The position numbers and the translations under genes were made by a program. 16,403 bases of DNA from an uncultured Bacteroidales bacterium (lineage in GTDB: Bacteria > Bacteroidota > Bacteroidia > Bacteroidales > Muribaculaceae), in assembly GCA_900554845.1 (NCBI GenBank), contig USIY01000027.1:1-16403 (forward strand), in the 5' to 3' direction. How positions within the stretch are numbered: position 1 is the stretch's first letter; each line of letters starts with the position of its first letter. The notes below the pieces were generated by a model. The model ran no database searches and was not told the DNA's origin. It was given only the letters and a program-made list of their open reading frames with translations. Positions 8,379 through 15,128 of the stretch are shown here, piece after piece.

Positions 8379-9727
8379 AGCGCATTTTCCGTAATTATCC
8401 AATAGCAAATGATGTGGCCGAGGTATTTCACTATGATTATAGTGATAGTATTTCGAGCTGTATGAAAAGTATGAATGGGATTTTCCATTCCCAAAATCTC
8501 CCCGTGAATCTTAATTTACGGAGCAAACGGCACACACTGGCTGTTCCCGGATGGGATTTTGATAATGGCAACAATCTATCATTACCGACAAAGATTTGTG
8601 AATGGGCAGTCGGAGCGATTGAGGATGATTATTATATTGCCTACACATACTGGTCCGGCAATAGCTTGATTCTCCTTGTTTCAAAAGTTCACAAAAGGCT
8701 ATGGCTAAACCCTGAAATAAATGCGTTTGATTGTGCCCGTAACATTCTTACCATAAAAAAAGGAATAAATAGCCATCTGCGATTTGATGGAGCAAAGTTT
8801 TTATGGAGAACTTATGAAACTGCCGTTATCTCCTCGTCATATAAAAGTTATTTTTATGACATCGTTCATGGTAATGTTGTCCAGACCTCCAATACCTCAA
8901 CAGTGTTAAAAAATGGCTATCCACGACAACTACTGATTGAACATGGTAGAGCACACTTTGTATTTCTTCGTCGGTGTGGTATATATTGTATTCATATATA
9001 TCCGAAAAAGAGAGATATAAAAGCTCCTGCCATAGTAATTTGTCTTGGTGGCCCTTTTATAAAAGTCCCTGACATAAGATTCCTACCTAATTTATACCAT
9101 CATTTTTCAAATGAGGGTTATCATGTCATTATTCCATTGCGTAGAGGTGTGATTGGGCTATCTTCTGAATGGGAACAAGAACTATATGGTCGATATGGCA
9201 TTGCCGATGTTGAAGATATTCTTTCATCGACAAGGGAGTTTGTGATGGAATTTGAACCGACCGTAGACTCTAACCGATTGGGTTTATATGGCGCAAGTTA
9301 CGGCGGGTATTCAGCATTGCTCATAAACGGCAAGCACAACAAAGAGTTATTGTTCAAATCAGTAGTATCTCATTGTGGAGTGTATGACCTTTCAACATAT
9401 CCATTTCATAGTTCGGGTAATGCACGTGACATAATGATGGAATACGGACATACCGATGATATAGTAGCTTATGCTAAGAATGTCATAGACATCAATCCGG
9501 CAAGTTTCGTCAATGACTGGAATGTTTCAACGTTGCTTGTGCATACAATTGATGACACTACTACATGGTTTGGACAATCTGTCAGTGCCTACAATGCCGC
9601 ATTAAAAAATCATTGTTGTAACATATCTCTTATACTCACGCATGGCGGACACTCTTATAATATCAGTAAAGAAGAGGCGATAGAGGACGCCATTATAAAT
9701 CATTTTAATACAACGCTAAAATCATGA
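8375..9727 (+). CDS. S9-type (prolyl oligopeptidase-like) alpha/beta-hydrolase peptidase
   Basis: This is a 450-aa protein. Its C-terminal half (about 215-445) is an S9-type alpha/beta hydrolase with nucleophile elbow GASYGGYSA (Ser308), an acid at Asp393 or Asp394 in VHTIDDTT, and His426 in THGGHSYN. The block IADVEDILSST...RLGLYGASYGG is typical of S9 dipeptidyl/acylaminoacyl peptidases. The N-terminal 205 residues are much shorter than the usual seven-bladed propeller (300 aa or more) and show no clear repeats, so the gating domain is reduced or different. There is no signal peptide. As the last gene of the operon it may cut the leader or mature product; an esterase or hydrolase role is the alternative. 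It starts at the ATGA overlap with the membrane-protein gene. Confidence 0.82.
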   Translation: MKRIFRNYPIANDVAEVFHYDYSDSISSCMKSMNGIFHSQNLPVNLNLRSKRHTLAVPGWDFDNGNNLSLPTKICEWAVGAIEDDYYIAYTYWSGNSLILLVSKVHKRLWLNPEINAFDCARNILTIKKGINSHLRFDGAKFLWRTYETAVISSSYKSYFYDIVHGNVVQTSNTSTVLKNGYPRQLLIEHGRAHFVFLRRCGIYCIHIYPKKRDIKAPAIVICLGGPFIKVPDIRFLPNLYHHFSNEGYHVIIPLRRGVIGLSSEWEQELYGRYGIADVEDILSSTREFVMEFEPTVDSNRLGLYGASYGGYSALLINGKHNKELLFKSVVSHCGVYDLSTYPFHSSGNARDIMMEYGHTDDIVAYAKNVIDINPASFVNDWNVSTLLVHTIDDTTTWFGQSVSAYNAALKNHCCNISLILTHGGHSYNISKEEAIEDAIINHFNTTLKS

Positions 9728-9794
9728 CTATCTCTTGAATATCGCAGAACACTCTTTTTTTATATTCAATATTGCGAATTTTTTGCACGATGCG

Positions 9795-9825
9795 TTGGAA
9801 TATTAAAGAATTATTGTTAATTTTG
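9795..9825 (+). promoter_or_regulatory. candidate Bacteroidetes promoter for the AAA+ gene
   Basis: TAATTTTG at 9818-9825 matches the Bacteroidetes -7 consensus TAnnTTTG. A weak -33 element (TTGG, 9795-9798) lies 19 nt upstream. Transcription would begin near 9832 and give a leader of about 330 nt before the AAA+ gene. The match is by eye only. Confidence 0.45.
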
Positions 9826-9895
9826 CGCCATAATGGGAAGTAGCCCTTTGTGGTGCAACTCATTTCATACAGTTTAATTACTTCATTTTTTATCT

Positions 9896-9973
9896 ATGAA
9901 GCATCTACATCTCAACAATTGCAAGTTCGGCGGTGCTGCCCCTCCAGGCAGCGCAGAGATGAGTTGCGCATAG
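9896..9973 (+). CDS. 25-codon small ORF, possible short peptide, reading frame continues past TAG
   Basis: ATG 9896 opens a 25-residue frame starting MKHLHLNNCKFGG, with two cysteines (C9, C24), a Gly-Gly at 12-13 and a Pro-Pro at 16-17, ending at TAG 9971-9973. The same frame then stays open for 44 codons to TGA 10106-10108, with Tyr/Trp-rich protein-like content (PDSPWYVLTYPYYGN, MLAWLRRQ). It could be a leader ORF for the AAA+ gene, a 70-codon gene broken by a nonsense mutation, or a short precursor peptide for the upstream maturases. The start resembles MKxLxLNN leaders of Bacteroidetes natural-product precursors, but it lies in a structured leader and has no Shine-Dalgarno. Coding status is uncertain. 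Confidence 0.3.
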   Translation: MKHLHLNNCKFGGAAPPGSAEMSCA

Positions 9974-10086
9974 TTTTCCACCAACATTTTTCAACCGCAG
10001 AAATGCCCTGATAGCCCATGGTATGTCTTGACGTATCCATATTACGGCAATCGGAGCAGGGAGTACATTGACATGTTGGCATGGCT

Positions 10087-10104
10087 CCGGAGGCAGGCCT
10101 CCGG
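10087..10104 (+). repeat. GC-rich hairpin in the AAA+ leader
   Basis: CCGGAGG (10087-10093) and CCTCCGG (10098-10104) form a perfect 7-bp stem around a CAGG loop. An A-run at 10113-10119 follows rather than a T-run, so on the + strand it is not a terminator. On the - strand the order would be T-run then stem, which is also wrong for termination. It is most likely part of leader folding. Confidence 0.5.
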
Positions 10105-10165
10105 CTGAGACTAAAAAAATGAAGTATTAACCCGGAGGGCTCCAAGAGTCTTCCCCCAAAACTGT

Positions 10166-12091
10166 ATGAATATGAAAAGAAAATCACCCATATCCGTAGA
10201 TGTAATCCAATTCTACACCTACAACTGCGATGAGACTGATGACTTGGTTTTCATCGAACAATTTCCCTACGATGATCGTCATGACTTCCTTGTGGACAAA
10301 AACTTTGCCGGCATAGCCGTCAGAGTCGAAGTATGGAATAACCGTTTCGACAAGGGTACTCGCCGAAACATTTCGTTAACGCTTGTAGACATGACTGTGC
10401 GATGCGAGGTGGCCACTCAAAATGTAAAGATAAATCTTTCTGCCGATGGCTTCAAGGACTACTTCATCCACTTCCGTGCTGAAATGTCGGAAATTGTCGG
10501 TGACCACACCTATAAACTTGTGGTGCGTGATGAAACCGCAGGACTGCCCCTTTCAGAGAGTATAATCCATCTGTTTGATAAAGCTACGATGGGCGACCCG
10601 ATTGAGTGGTATCAGATTTGCGACGGAGGGATCAAACCTTCGTGGAATAACGATGTGTTTAAATCATTAAATACCATCGACGCACATGAATACCTTGTGC
10701 GTTTCGTCGTAGCTACTGAAATATGTTGCAGGTTTTTGTCGGTAATGCCGGAGCTTGAAGTAAGGCTTTATTACCCGGATGGGAAAAATGTAAAGGTTTT
10801 CTTCAAGGAGCCATTCTGTAGCAATATGGAAAGTTATAAAGATAATCGCTGGACAGTTGAATGTCCCTTCGAGACAGCCGATGAAATTAACGGAGTGTTT
10901 TATGCCGAACTCCTCTGCATGGAATACCCTATTGCCGGCTTCGTCTTTGACACTTTAAGCGACGAGGATATACGCGGTGTTTGGTTTGGACATGAAATCG
11001 AGGCTATGGATGAATATTCTCCGCAGGCGTCAAAGGCACTTTTAGATAAACACCTTGAACGAGATGGCGAGTCGGACACCACACCTGGAGTTGATTCTCT
11101 TGAAGAAGCCATTGATAAATTTATTGCTTCCGAACTCGAAGACATGAAGAAGGGAAAAATGTCTACGACAGAAGAAGCCGTTGCGGATGACAAATCGACG
11201 GAAGATGTGACTGAATATAAATGTAATACGATTTTGTCGCTTGACCATCTCACTGGACTTCACTCTGTAAAGGATAAGCTGGGTGTATATGAACGAGTGG
11301 TGCGCTTCAACAAGATGCGAGAAGATAAAGGGCTGCCTGTAGCTACCACACCCTTACACTCGATGTTTCTTGGTTCACCGGGTACTGGAAAAACTACTGT
11401 AGCGAAACTGATTGGAGAAATGCTGCATCAGGCAGGTGTGCTCTCCAGAGGCCACGTAGTGGTACGTGAACGAGCCTCACTCCTTGGACAAAACTACCAC
11501 TCCGAGTCAGAGAAAACTTTGGAAGCCATAGAGAAAGCGCAAGGCGGCATACTGTTTATTGACGAAGCTTATCAGCTCTATCAACCTAATGACCCGCGTG
11601 ATCCGGGAAAATTTGTCATTGATACCTTGCTGACTGCACTTTCTGATGACACCAACCGAGACTGGATGCTTATTCTTGCAGGGTATCCCGACGAGATAAA
11701 AAGGATGTTTGATATGAACCCTGGTTTCAAGTCGCGTATTCCGGATACTAACATCTACACTTTTGATGATTTCACAGAAGCAGAGCTGATGGAGATAGCG
11801 GAGAATTATCTTTCCCAAAACCATTATACTCTGACTTCCGGTGCGCAGAAAGCTCTAATCACTCGTCTTAAAGCCGACTATGCACAACGGGAGAAAAACT
11901 TCGGAAATGCTCGTCACGTAATGAATATGATTCAGACCGAAATACTCCCCTCAATGGCTGTCAGGGTCATTAGCGAGGGATTGACGGATGACATATCTCT
12001 CACCGAAATACGAGAAGTGGACATACCTGCAACTGCACCAGTAGCAAAGCCGACAACAACCTTCCGGCCGAGAGTCGGCTTTACAATTTAA
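10166..12091 (+). CDS. AAA+ ATPase of the CbbX/SpoVK type with beta-rich N-terminal half
   Basis: This is a 641-aa protein. Its C-terminal AAA+ module (about 360-615) has Walker A GSPGTGKTT (403-411), Walker B ILFIDEA (462-468, D466 E467), ILAGYPDEI in the sensor-1 region, an arginine finger in NPGFKSRI (R524) and GNARHV in the sensor-2 region. This pattern is typical of CbbX/SpoVK/EccA ATPases, which remodel protein complexes. The N-terminal 290 residues or so look like beta-rich repeats with no recognised domain and probably bind a partner. An acidic helical linker (about 295-355) joins the halves. The start could be 10166 or 10172 (MKRKSP); no Shine-Dalgarno separates them. The promoter and leader are its own, so it is probably regulated apart from the radical-SAM operon. 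Its target is unknown. Confidence 0.85.
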   Translation: MNMKRKSPISVDVIQFYTYNCDETDDLVFIEQFPYDDRHDFLVDKNFAGIAVRVEVWNNRFDKGTRRNISLTLVDMTVRCEVATQNVKINLSADGFKDYFIHFRAEMSEIVGDHTYKLVVRDETAGLPLSESIIHLFDKATMGDPIEWYQICDGGIKPSWNNDVFKSLNTIDAHEYLVRFVVATEICCRFLSVMPELEVRLYYPDGKNVKVFFKEPFCSNMESYKDNRWTVECPFETADEINGVFYAELLCMEYPIAGFVFDTLSDEDIRGVWFGHEIEAMDEYSPQASKALLDKHLERDGESDTTPGVDSLEEAIDKFIASELEDMKKGKMSTTEEAVADDKSTEDVTEYKCNTILSLDHLTGLHSVKDKLGVYERVVRFNKMREDKGLPVATTPLHSMFLGSPGTGKTTVAKLIGEMLHQAGVLSRGHVVVRERASLLGQNYHSESEKTLEAIEKAQGGILFIDEAYQLYQPNDPRDPGKFVIDTLLTALSDDTNRDWMLILAGYPDEIKRMFDMNPGFKSRIPDTNIYTFDDFTEAELMEIAENYLSQNHYTLTSGAQKALITRLKADYAQREKNFGNARHVMNMIQTEILPSMAVRVISEGLTDDISLTEIREVDIPATAPVAKPTTTFRPRVGFTI

Positions 12092-12118
12092 CTTAGCCGA
12101 CATTAGTTAACAACCAAA

Positions 12119-12149
12119 GCCCGAAGCCATACAGTCAATGGTTTCGGGC
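12119..12149 (+). terminator. hairpin between the AAA+ gene and the small downstream gene
   Basis: GCCCGAAGCCAT (12119-12130) pairs with ATGGTTTCGGGC (12138-12149), a 12-bp stem with one G-U pair and a 7-nt loop. Only a weak T-run (CTTTTAAT) follows. It may end or attenuate AAA+ transcription, or act as a stem in the leader of the gene starting 18 nt later. Confidence 0.55.
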
Positions 12150-12166
12150 GTAAACTTTTAATAAAT

Positions 12167-12571
12167 ATGGGAAAACATATCAGCGACAGCCTATATTCAC
12201 CCTGCTGTCATATAATGAGTTCCGATGAAGATCAGCCGATTGTAATGGACATATATGTCGGATTTAATATATCAGGTCAACTCGTGGTTTGTGTGGATTT
12301 GCATGATTATGACGAACCTGAATACAATTGTTCCACAGCAGCAGTAGTCAATCTTGATGACTCACATAAAATGGCACGTCACCATCGCGTAAAGCACTCC
12401 CGCCTTCCGATATTCATCGCAGAATGTATGGAAGAATGGGGCTACATCATCAATCCGACTTTCACTCAAGTTCGGGACTGCTTTAAAGAAATCACCGAAT
12501 GCCTCCTTGATGAAGGCTGCCGGTTTAGAACCAAACGCACATATGGCAAAGGAGACCATATGTGCTGTTAA
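12167..12571 (+). CDS. small Cys/His-rich protein of unknown function
   Basis: I do not recognise this 134-aa protein. It has Cys pairs near both ends (SPCCHIM and the terminal MCC), several internal cysteines (C47, C58, C90, C107, C115, C121 by hand count) and a His-rich basic stretch (ARHHRVKHSRLP). There is no clean CxxC zinc-finger spacing, no membrane segment and no signal peptide. The N-terminal part looks beta-rich and the C-terminal part helical. It begins 75 nt after the AAA+ stop, behind a hairpin, on the same strand, so it may be co-expressed with the ATPase as a partner (inference). The open frame of 134 codons with ordinary composition supports a real gene. Confidence 0.65.
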   Translation: MGKHISDSLYSPCCHIMSSDEDQPIVMDIYVGFNISGQLVVCVDLHDYDEPEYNCSTAAVVNLDDSHKMARHHRVKHSRLPIFIAECMEEWGYIINPTFTQVRDCFKEITECLLDEGCRFRTKRTYGKGDHMCC

Positions 12572-12585
12572 ATAAGAATATGAAT

Positions 12586-12673
12586 GAAGGTATGTCGAGG
12601 ATGAATAGAAAATCTAATTACATATGAATACCTTCTATAAAGCTTCTCCTTAGCTATCGCCGCCTGTGGCGGC
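12586..12673. repeat. two short hairpins in the convergent intergenic region
   Basis: GAAGGTAT (12586-12593) and ATACCTTC (12628-12635) are perfect inverted repeats with a 34-nt gap. GCCGCC (12659-12664) and GGCGGC (12668-12673) form a tight hairpin with a TGT loop. Neither is followed by a clear T-run on the + strand. They lie between the + strand small gene and the convergent - strand operon, and nothing protein-like is seen there. Confidence 0.4.
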
Positions 12674-12691
12674 CGAAATTTTGAGCGAAAT

Positions 12692-12728
12692 AAGGCGTGA
12701 CGACTTCATCACGAGGTCGTCACGCCTT
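12692..12728. terminator. strong hairpin between convergent operons
   Basis: AAGGCGTGACGAC (12692-12704) and GTCGTCACGCCTT (12716-12728) form a perfect 13-bp stem with an 11-nt loop. It lies 23 nt beyond the stop of the - strand operon and downstream of the + strand small gene, so it can serve as a terminator for either. On the - strand it is followed by TTATTT. Confidence 0.7.
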
Positions 12729-12751
12729 GCTGATTGATTATGGCAGGTCAA

Positions 12752-12964
12752 TTATTTCTTCTTGTTCAGCCACTCATCACGGCGTTGTCTGCACTCTTTC
12801 AGAGTCGGGGCAACGCAAGAGAACAATTCCCCATCAGTGTGGCGATAGTCGTATTGATAGAGTTTCTTTCGCCGTGGGCGGAAGCCGGTGTAAAACACCC
12901 CGTATTGTTCAGTGCCGGGAGTGGTGGTAGTGCTTACTCCGTTGGCGGTAAGTTTCGTTGCCAT
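12752..12964 (-). CDS. small DUF3873-like protein
   Basis: This 70-aa basic protein has a Thr-rich start (MATKLTANGVSTTTTPGTEQY) and a core GVFYTGFRPRRKKLYQYDYRH. From memory it matches the DUF3873 family found on Bacteroidales conjugative elements; a profile search would settle that. It has no membrane segment or known catalytic motif. It is the last gene of the - strand operon, starting 11 nt after the preceding stop and ending just before the strong hairpin. The family's function is unknown. Confidence 0.72.
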   Translation of the reverse strand: MATKLTANGVSTTTTPGTEQYGVFYTGFRPRRKKLYQYDYRHTDGELFSCVAPTLKECRQRRDEWLNKKK

Positions 12965-12975
12965 AATATTGCATT

Positions 12976-13233
12976 TTAGTATTCTACAATCAGTATCCGA
13001 TACTCAAATGTTATATCGGGGTTGGTTATCTTCCTTTGTTTCAGCCATAGGTGGTGGCTGCCGTAGCCATAGACGAAGTATCGGTCAAGGTCGTACTTGT
13101 CGGCAAAGTCGGCTACTATCTGCCGTAGCGTTTCCTCGCTGTCGGCATAGAGAATGTGATTTACAAACTCTATGATGATTTCGGCAATCTTATCATCAAA
13201 GATGATTGTCGGATGTTCAATTGTTACGTTCAT
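12976..13233 (-). CDS. 85-aa acidic protein of unknown function
   Basis: This 85-aa protein is not recognised by domain name. It is acidic, with an alpha-helical middle (DDKIAEIIIEFVNHILYA, then SEETLRQIVADFADKY) and aromatic C-terminal strands (DRYFVYGYGSHHLWLK, FEYRILIVEY). There is no signal or membrane segment. It lies 53 nt after the PcfJ-like gene and 11 nt before the DUF3873-like gene, on the same strand, so it is probably in their operon. Its start is preceded by CCCCACCGAAT, nearly the same context as the first gene of the operon (CCCCACCGAT at 15294-15303). Small unknown genes like this are usual in Bacteroidales conjugative-element operons. Confidence 0.65.
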   Translation of the reverse strand: MNVTIEHPTIIFDDKIAEIIIEFVNHILYADSEETLRQIVADFADKYDLDRYFVYGYGSHHLWLKQRKITNPDITFEYRILIVEY

Positions 13234-13286
13234 ATTCGGTGGGGATTTATGACCTGCGCCATTGCTGACGCAGGTCGGATTAAACT

Positions 13287-14597
13287 TTAGGCGGTCATTC
13301 TCTCCTTGATGAGTCGGGCGTTTGAGTTCACAAGGTCGATAATGCGGTCGTGGTACTCGGTGTCCTTGTTATATTTTCCGTGGCACTGCACCACTTTGAG
13401 GGTCTGCAAGTCAACCTCTACCGTCTCTATTATGGTATCGCCAATCCTTGCCGACAATACCAACGTGTTCTTTTTAAGGTAGTAGGAAGATGAGAATACG
13501 CATATGTGCTGTGTGTTACCCTCTTGGCAGTATTCCTCTATGCTCTCAAGCACCTTCACCGATATTTCATTGTCGGAGATTACCAGACCGAAGAACTTGG
13601 ATTTTAGAGCCTTGAACTGTTCTTCGTTTTCTTTCTCTCGGAGCAGTCTTTCCTCAGTTCTTCTGCGCTCGGCTTCCTCACGCTCCCGTCTGCGTCTGTC
13701 CTCTATCATTCGGCTCAATCTGTCGTGCGCCTCTATGAAATCTTCGGGGCAGATGTTCTTGGGATTGCGGATGTCTTTGCCGATGTTCTTCAGCATCCGC
13801 AGATAGTCGCACCACATTCCGATGTTGTTGATATGGTGGCAGTGGCGTTTGGCGATAAGGTACGATGCCCAAAATTCATCCGCATTGCAGGGATTGGAGA
13901 GAAAGTATTTCATTTCCTCAATCTCTCCGGCTTTCATCAGCGTCTCCATTCTTGGGTCGGCAAGCAGAGCCTTGAAAAGTCTTACGGGGGATATTCCGTA
14001 GAAATCGCCCTTGAAGCCGTTGCGTTTGAGTTGTGGAATGACCGACATTCTCGGATAGACCTCACTCCATGCGACAACATCATCATACAATGAGTTGTGC
14101 GGGCGTACCTCCATGTCGCTCCAATACGACCAGCAGTCGCAGTAATGGAAGGTAAATCCACGGAGCAGAGCCATGTCGGTAACTTTGCCTTCCGGAGAAA
14201 TCCAACGTTGCACGACCTCCTGACAATAGAGTTGTCTGACTTCTCCCTTACGGCTTTCGCTCGTTATCTGCGACACACGGATTACTTGAAAACCCTTGTG
14301 AGCTGTTATGACGCTGAAATATGCGGTTTCCTTATGGGTGCGTTTACGGGTGTCCTTCACTTTCAGTTCAGCACCGCAGTGAGGGCACTGGCAACCGGTG
14401 ATAGTGTCGCAAAGGTTGCCTTTCTCTCCCTTCCAAACGTGTCCGCAGTCGGAGCAGGTCATTGTTCCGCTATTGGTGCGATAGGCGAAATGCTCAATGC
14501 AGTGGCGGTATGCCCATTTCTCTTGTGTCGCGGTTATGGGGCGCAGTGTGGCGGATAGTGCTGCCACTTGCTTTTGTAATGCTGTCTTGGGTTTCAT
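13287..14597 (-). CDS. PcfJ-like mobile-element protein
   Basis: This 436-aa protein resembles the PcfJ family, named for a gene of the enterococcal conjugative plasmid pCF10 and common on Bacteroidales conjugative elements. Near the N-terminus two cysteine pairs form a zinc-ribbon-like unit: C48-x2-C51 (TCSDCGH) and C71-x2-C74 (CPHCGA), with C63 and C69 nearby. A Trp/Cys-rich segment (HYCDCWSYWSDM, 151-162) and a helical region follow. A very charged Arg/Glu helix at about 292-336 is probably a coiled coil, and the last 100 residues look beta-rich. The biochemical role is unknown; zinc ribbons suggest nucleic-acid or protein contact. It starts 11 nt after the PcfK-like gene, the usual PcfK-PcfJ order. 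Confidence 0.8.
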   Translation of the reverse strand: MKPKTALQKQVAALSATLRPITATQEKWAYRHCIEHFAYRTNSGTMTCSDCGHVWKGEKGNLCDTITGCQCPHCGAELKVKDTRKRTHKETAYFSVITAHKGFQVIRVSQITSESRKGEVRQLYCQEVVQRWISPEGKVTDMALLRGFTFHYCDCWSYWSDMEVRPHNSLYDDVVAWSEVYPRMSVIPQLKRNGFKGDFYGISPVRLFKALLADPRMETLMKAGEIEEMKYFLSNPCNADEFWASYLIAKRHCHHINNIGMWCDYLRMLKNIGKDIRNPKNICPEDFIEAHDRLSRMIEDRRRREREEAERRRTEERLLREKENEEQFKALKSKFFGLVISDNEISVKVLESIEEYCQEGNTQHICVFSSSYYLKKNTLVLSARIGDTIIETVEVDLQTLKVVQCHGKYNKDTEYHDRIIDLVNSNARLIKERMTA

Positions 14598-14608
14598 AGC
14601 CGTAATGT

Positions 14609-15043
14609 TTAGAAGTCGAATAGACTGGGTTGTTCAACTTGGGTTTTCTTTTCACTCACTTTCTTGGATTGCGTAGGTCTGCGCATTTTAGCCATTTCCT
14701 CATTACGGAGTCTGTTGATGGCGTCCTGCCGTGCCTGTTCTTTTTCTTCCTCGGTGAGTTCTACCGTATGGTTCACTACCAATTGGCAGTTGATAGGCTT
14801 GCCAACCTCTATCTCATTTTCTTCATAGAAATGGACTGCCATTCCGAAGATTTCATCGTCTGCGAAGCCGTTGCAACCGCTTTTCTGCACTTGGTTAATG
14901 ATAAAAGTACAGCAGTCGGATACTGACTTTGATGGATTGGCGTATTTGACTGCGAACAGAGCGTCATTCTCCGCCATAGTTTCAAGATAAGCCTTGATTG
15001 TTTCTTGGAACGATTGTGTTCCCTTCATCGTGTTGTTTGCCAT
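14609..15043 (-). CDS. PcfK-like protein with C-terminal clamp-binding-like motif
   Basis: This 144-aa protein resembles the PcfK family, the usual neighbour of PcfJ on conjugative elements. The N-terminal two-thirds is a compact helical domain (FQETIKAYLETMAENDALFAVKYA..., CCTFIINQVQKSGCNGF, DDEIFGMAVHFYEE). A long charged helix (96-125) and a basic, probably disordered tail (124-137) follow. The chain ends QPSLFDF, close to the QxxLF consensus by which bacterial proteins bind the DNA sliding clamp. The match suggests contact with the replication machinery during element transfer or maintenance (inference). It starts 13 nt after the frame that extends from the membrane-protein gene upstream. 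The starts of this and the PcfJ-like gene share an ACGrCTATG context. Confidence 0.8.
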   Translation of the reverse strand: MANNTMKGTQSFQETIKAYLETMAENDALFAVKYANPSKSVSDCCTFIINQVQKSGCNGFADDEIFGMAVHFYEENEIEVGKPINCQLVVNHTVELTEEEKEQARQDAINRLRNEEMAKMRRPTQSKKVSEKKTQVEQPSLFDF

Positions 15044-15056
15044 AGTCGTAAATATT

Positions 15057-15128
15057 TTAGAGTGTAGTCATTATCCAATAGATTATCCCTAATGCGGAGA
15101 GGATTGAGATTATCCACCCGATACCTCA
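15057..15128 (-). pseudogene. in-frame downstream remnant of the small membrane protein
   Basis: After the TGA at 15126-15128 the frame runs 22 codons of strongly hydrophobic residues to TAA at 15057-15059. No ATG lies at its start; the only ATG is near its end. It is unlikely to be translated alone, and reads as the cut-off second helix of the gene upstream, unless the TGA is read through or is a sequencing error. Confidence 0.35.

Larger units (their letters stand above)
9864..10170 (+). promoter_or_regulatory. structured leader / nested inverted-repeat element before the AAA+ gene
   Basis: Two nested perfect inverted repeats frame this stretch. The outer pair is TTCATACAGTTT (9864-9875) with AAACTGTATGAA (10159-10170). 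The inner pair is TACTTCATTTTTT (9879-9891) with AAAAAATGAAGTA (10114-10126). Local hairpins lie between them, at 9933-9954 (GCTGCC/GGCAGC core) and 10087-10104 (CCGGAGG/CCTCCGG). The outer right arm contains the AAA+ start codon at 10166-10168, so the folded RNA could hide it. Alternatives are a small mobile or invertible element with terminal repeats. No second -7 box is evident inside, which argues against a simple invertible promoter. This entry covers most of the 438-nt gap after the S9 gene. Confidence 0.45.

Noticed and set aside
9864..10170. Invertible promoter or diversity-generating template
   Set aside because: No clear -7 box inside, no recombinase or reverse transcriptase in the window, and no second copy of the segment here.
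9912..10187. A 91-codon open frame on the - strand
   Set aside because: It overlaps the start of the AAA+ gene and the inverted-repeat leader, has no start context, and its Cys/Arg-rich content looks like antisense of the + frame.
12580..12627. A 15-codon frame starting at an ATG after the small Cys/His-rich gene
   Set aside because: Too short, no ribosome-binding site, and it lies within the arms of an inverted repeat.
12697..13175. Plus-strand open frames opposite the two small - strand genes
   Set aside because: One begins inside the hairpin, they overlap each other, and the - strand products have better composition and family resemblance.
13504..14558. Plus-strand open frames of 100-153 codons across the PcfJ-like gene
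   Set aside because: They are antisense of a well-supported - strand gene with zinc-ribbon motifs.
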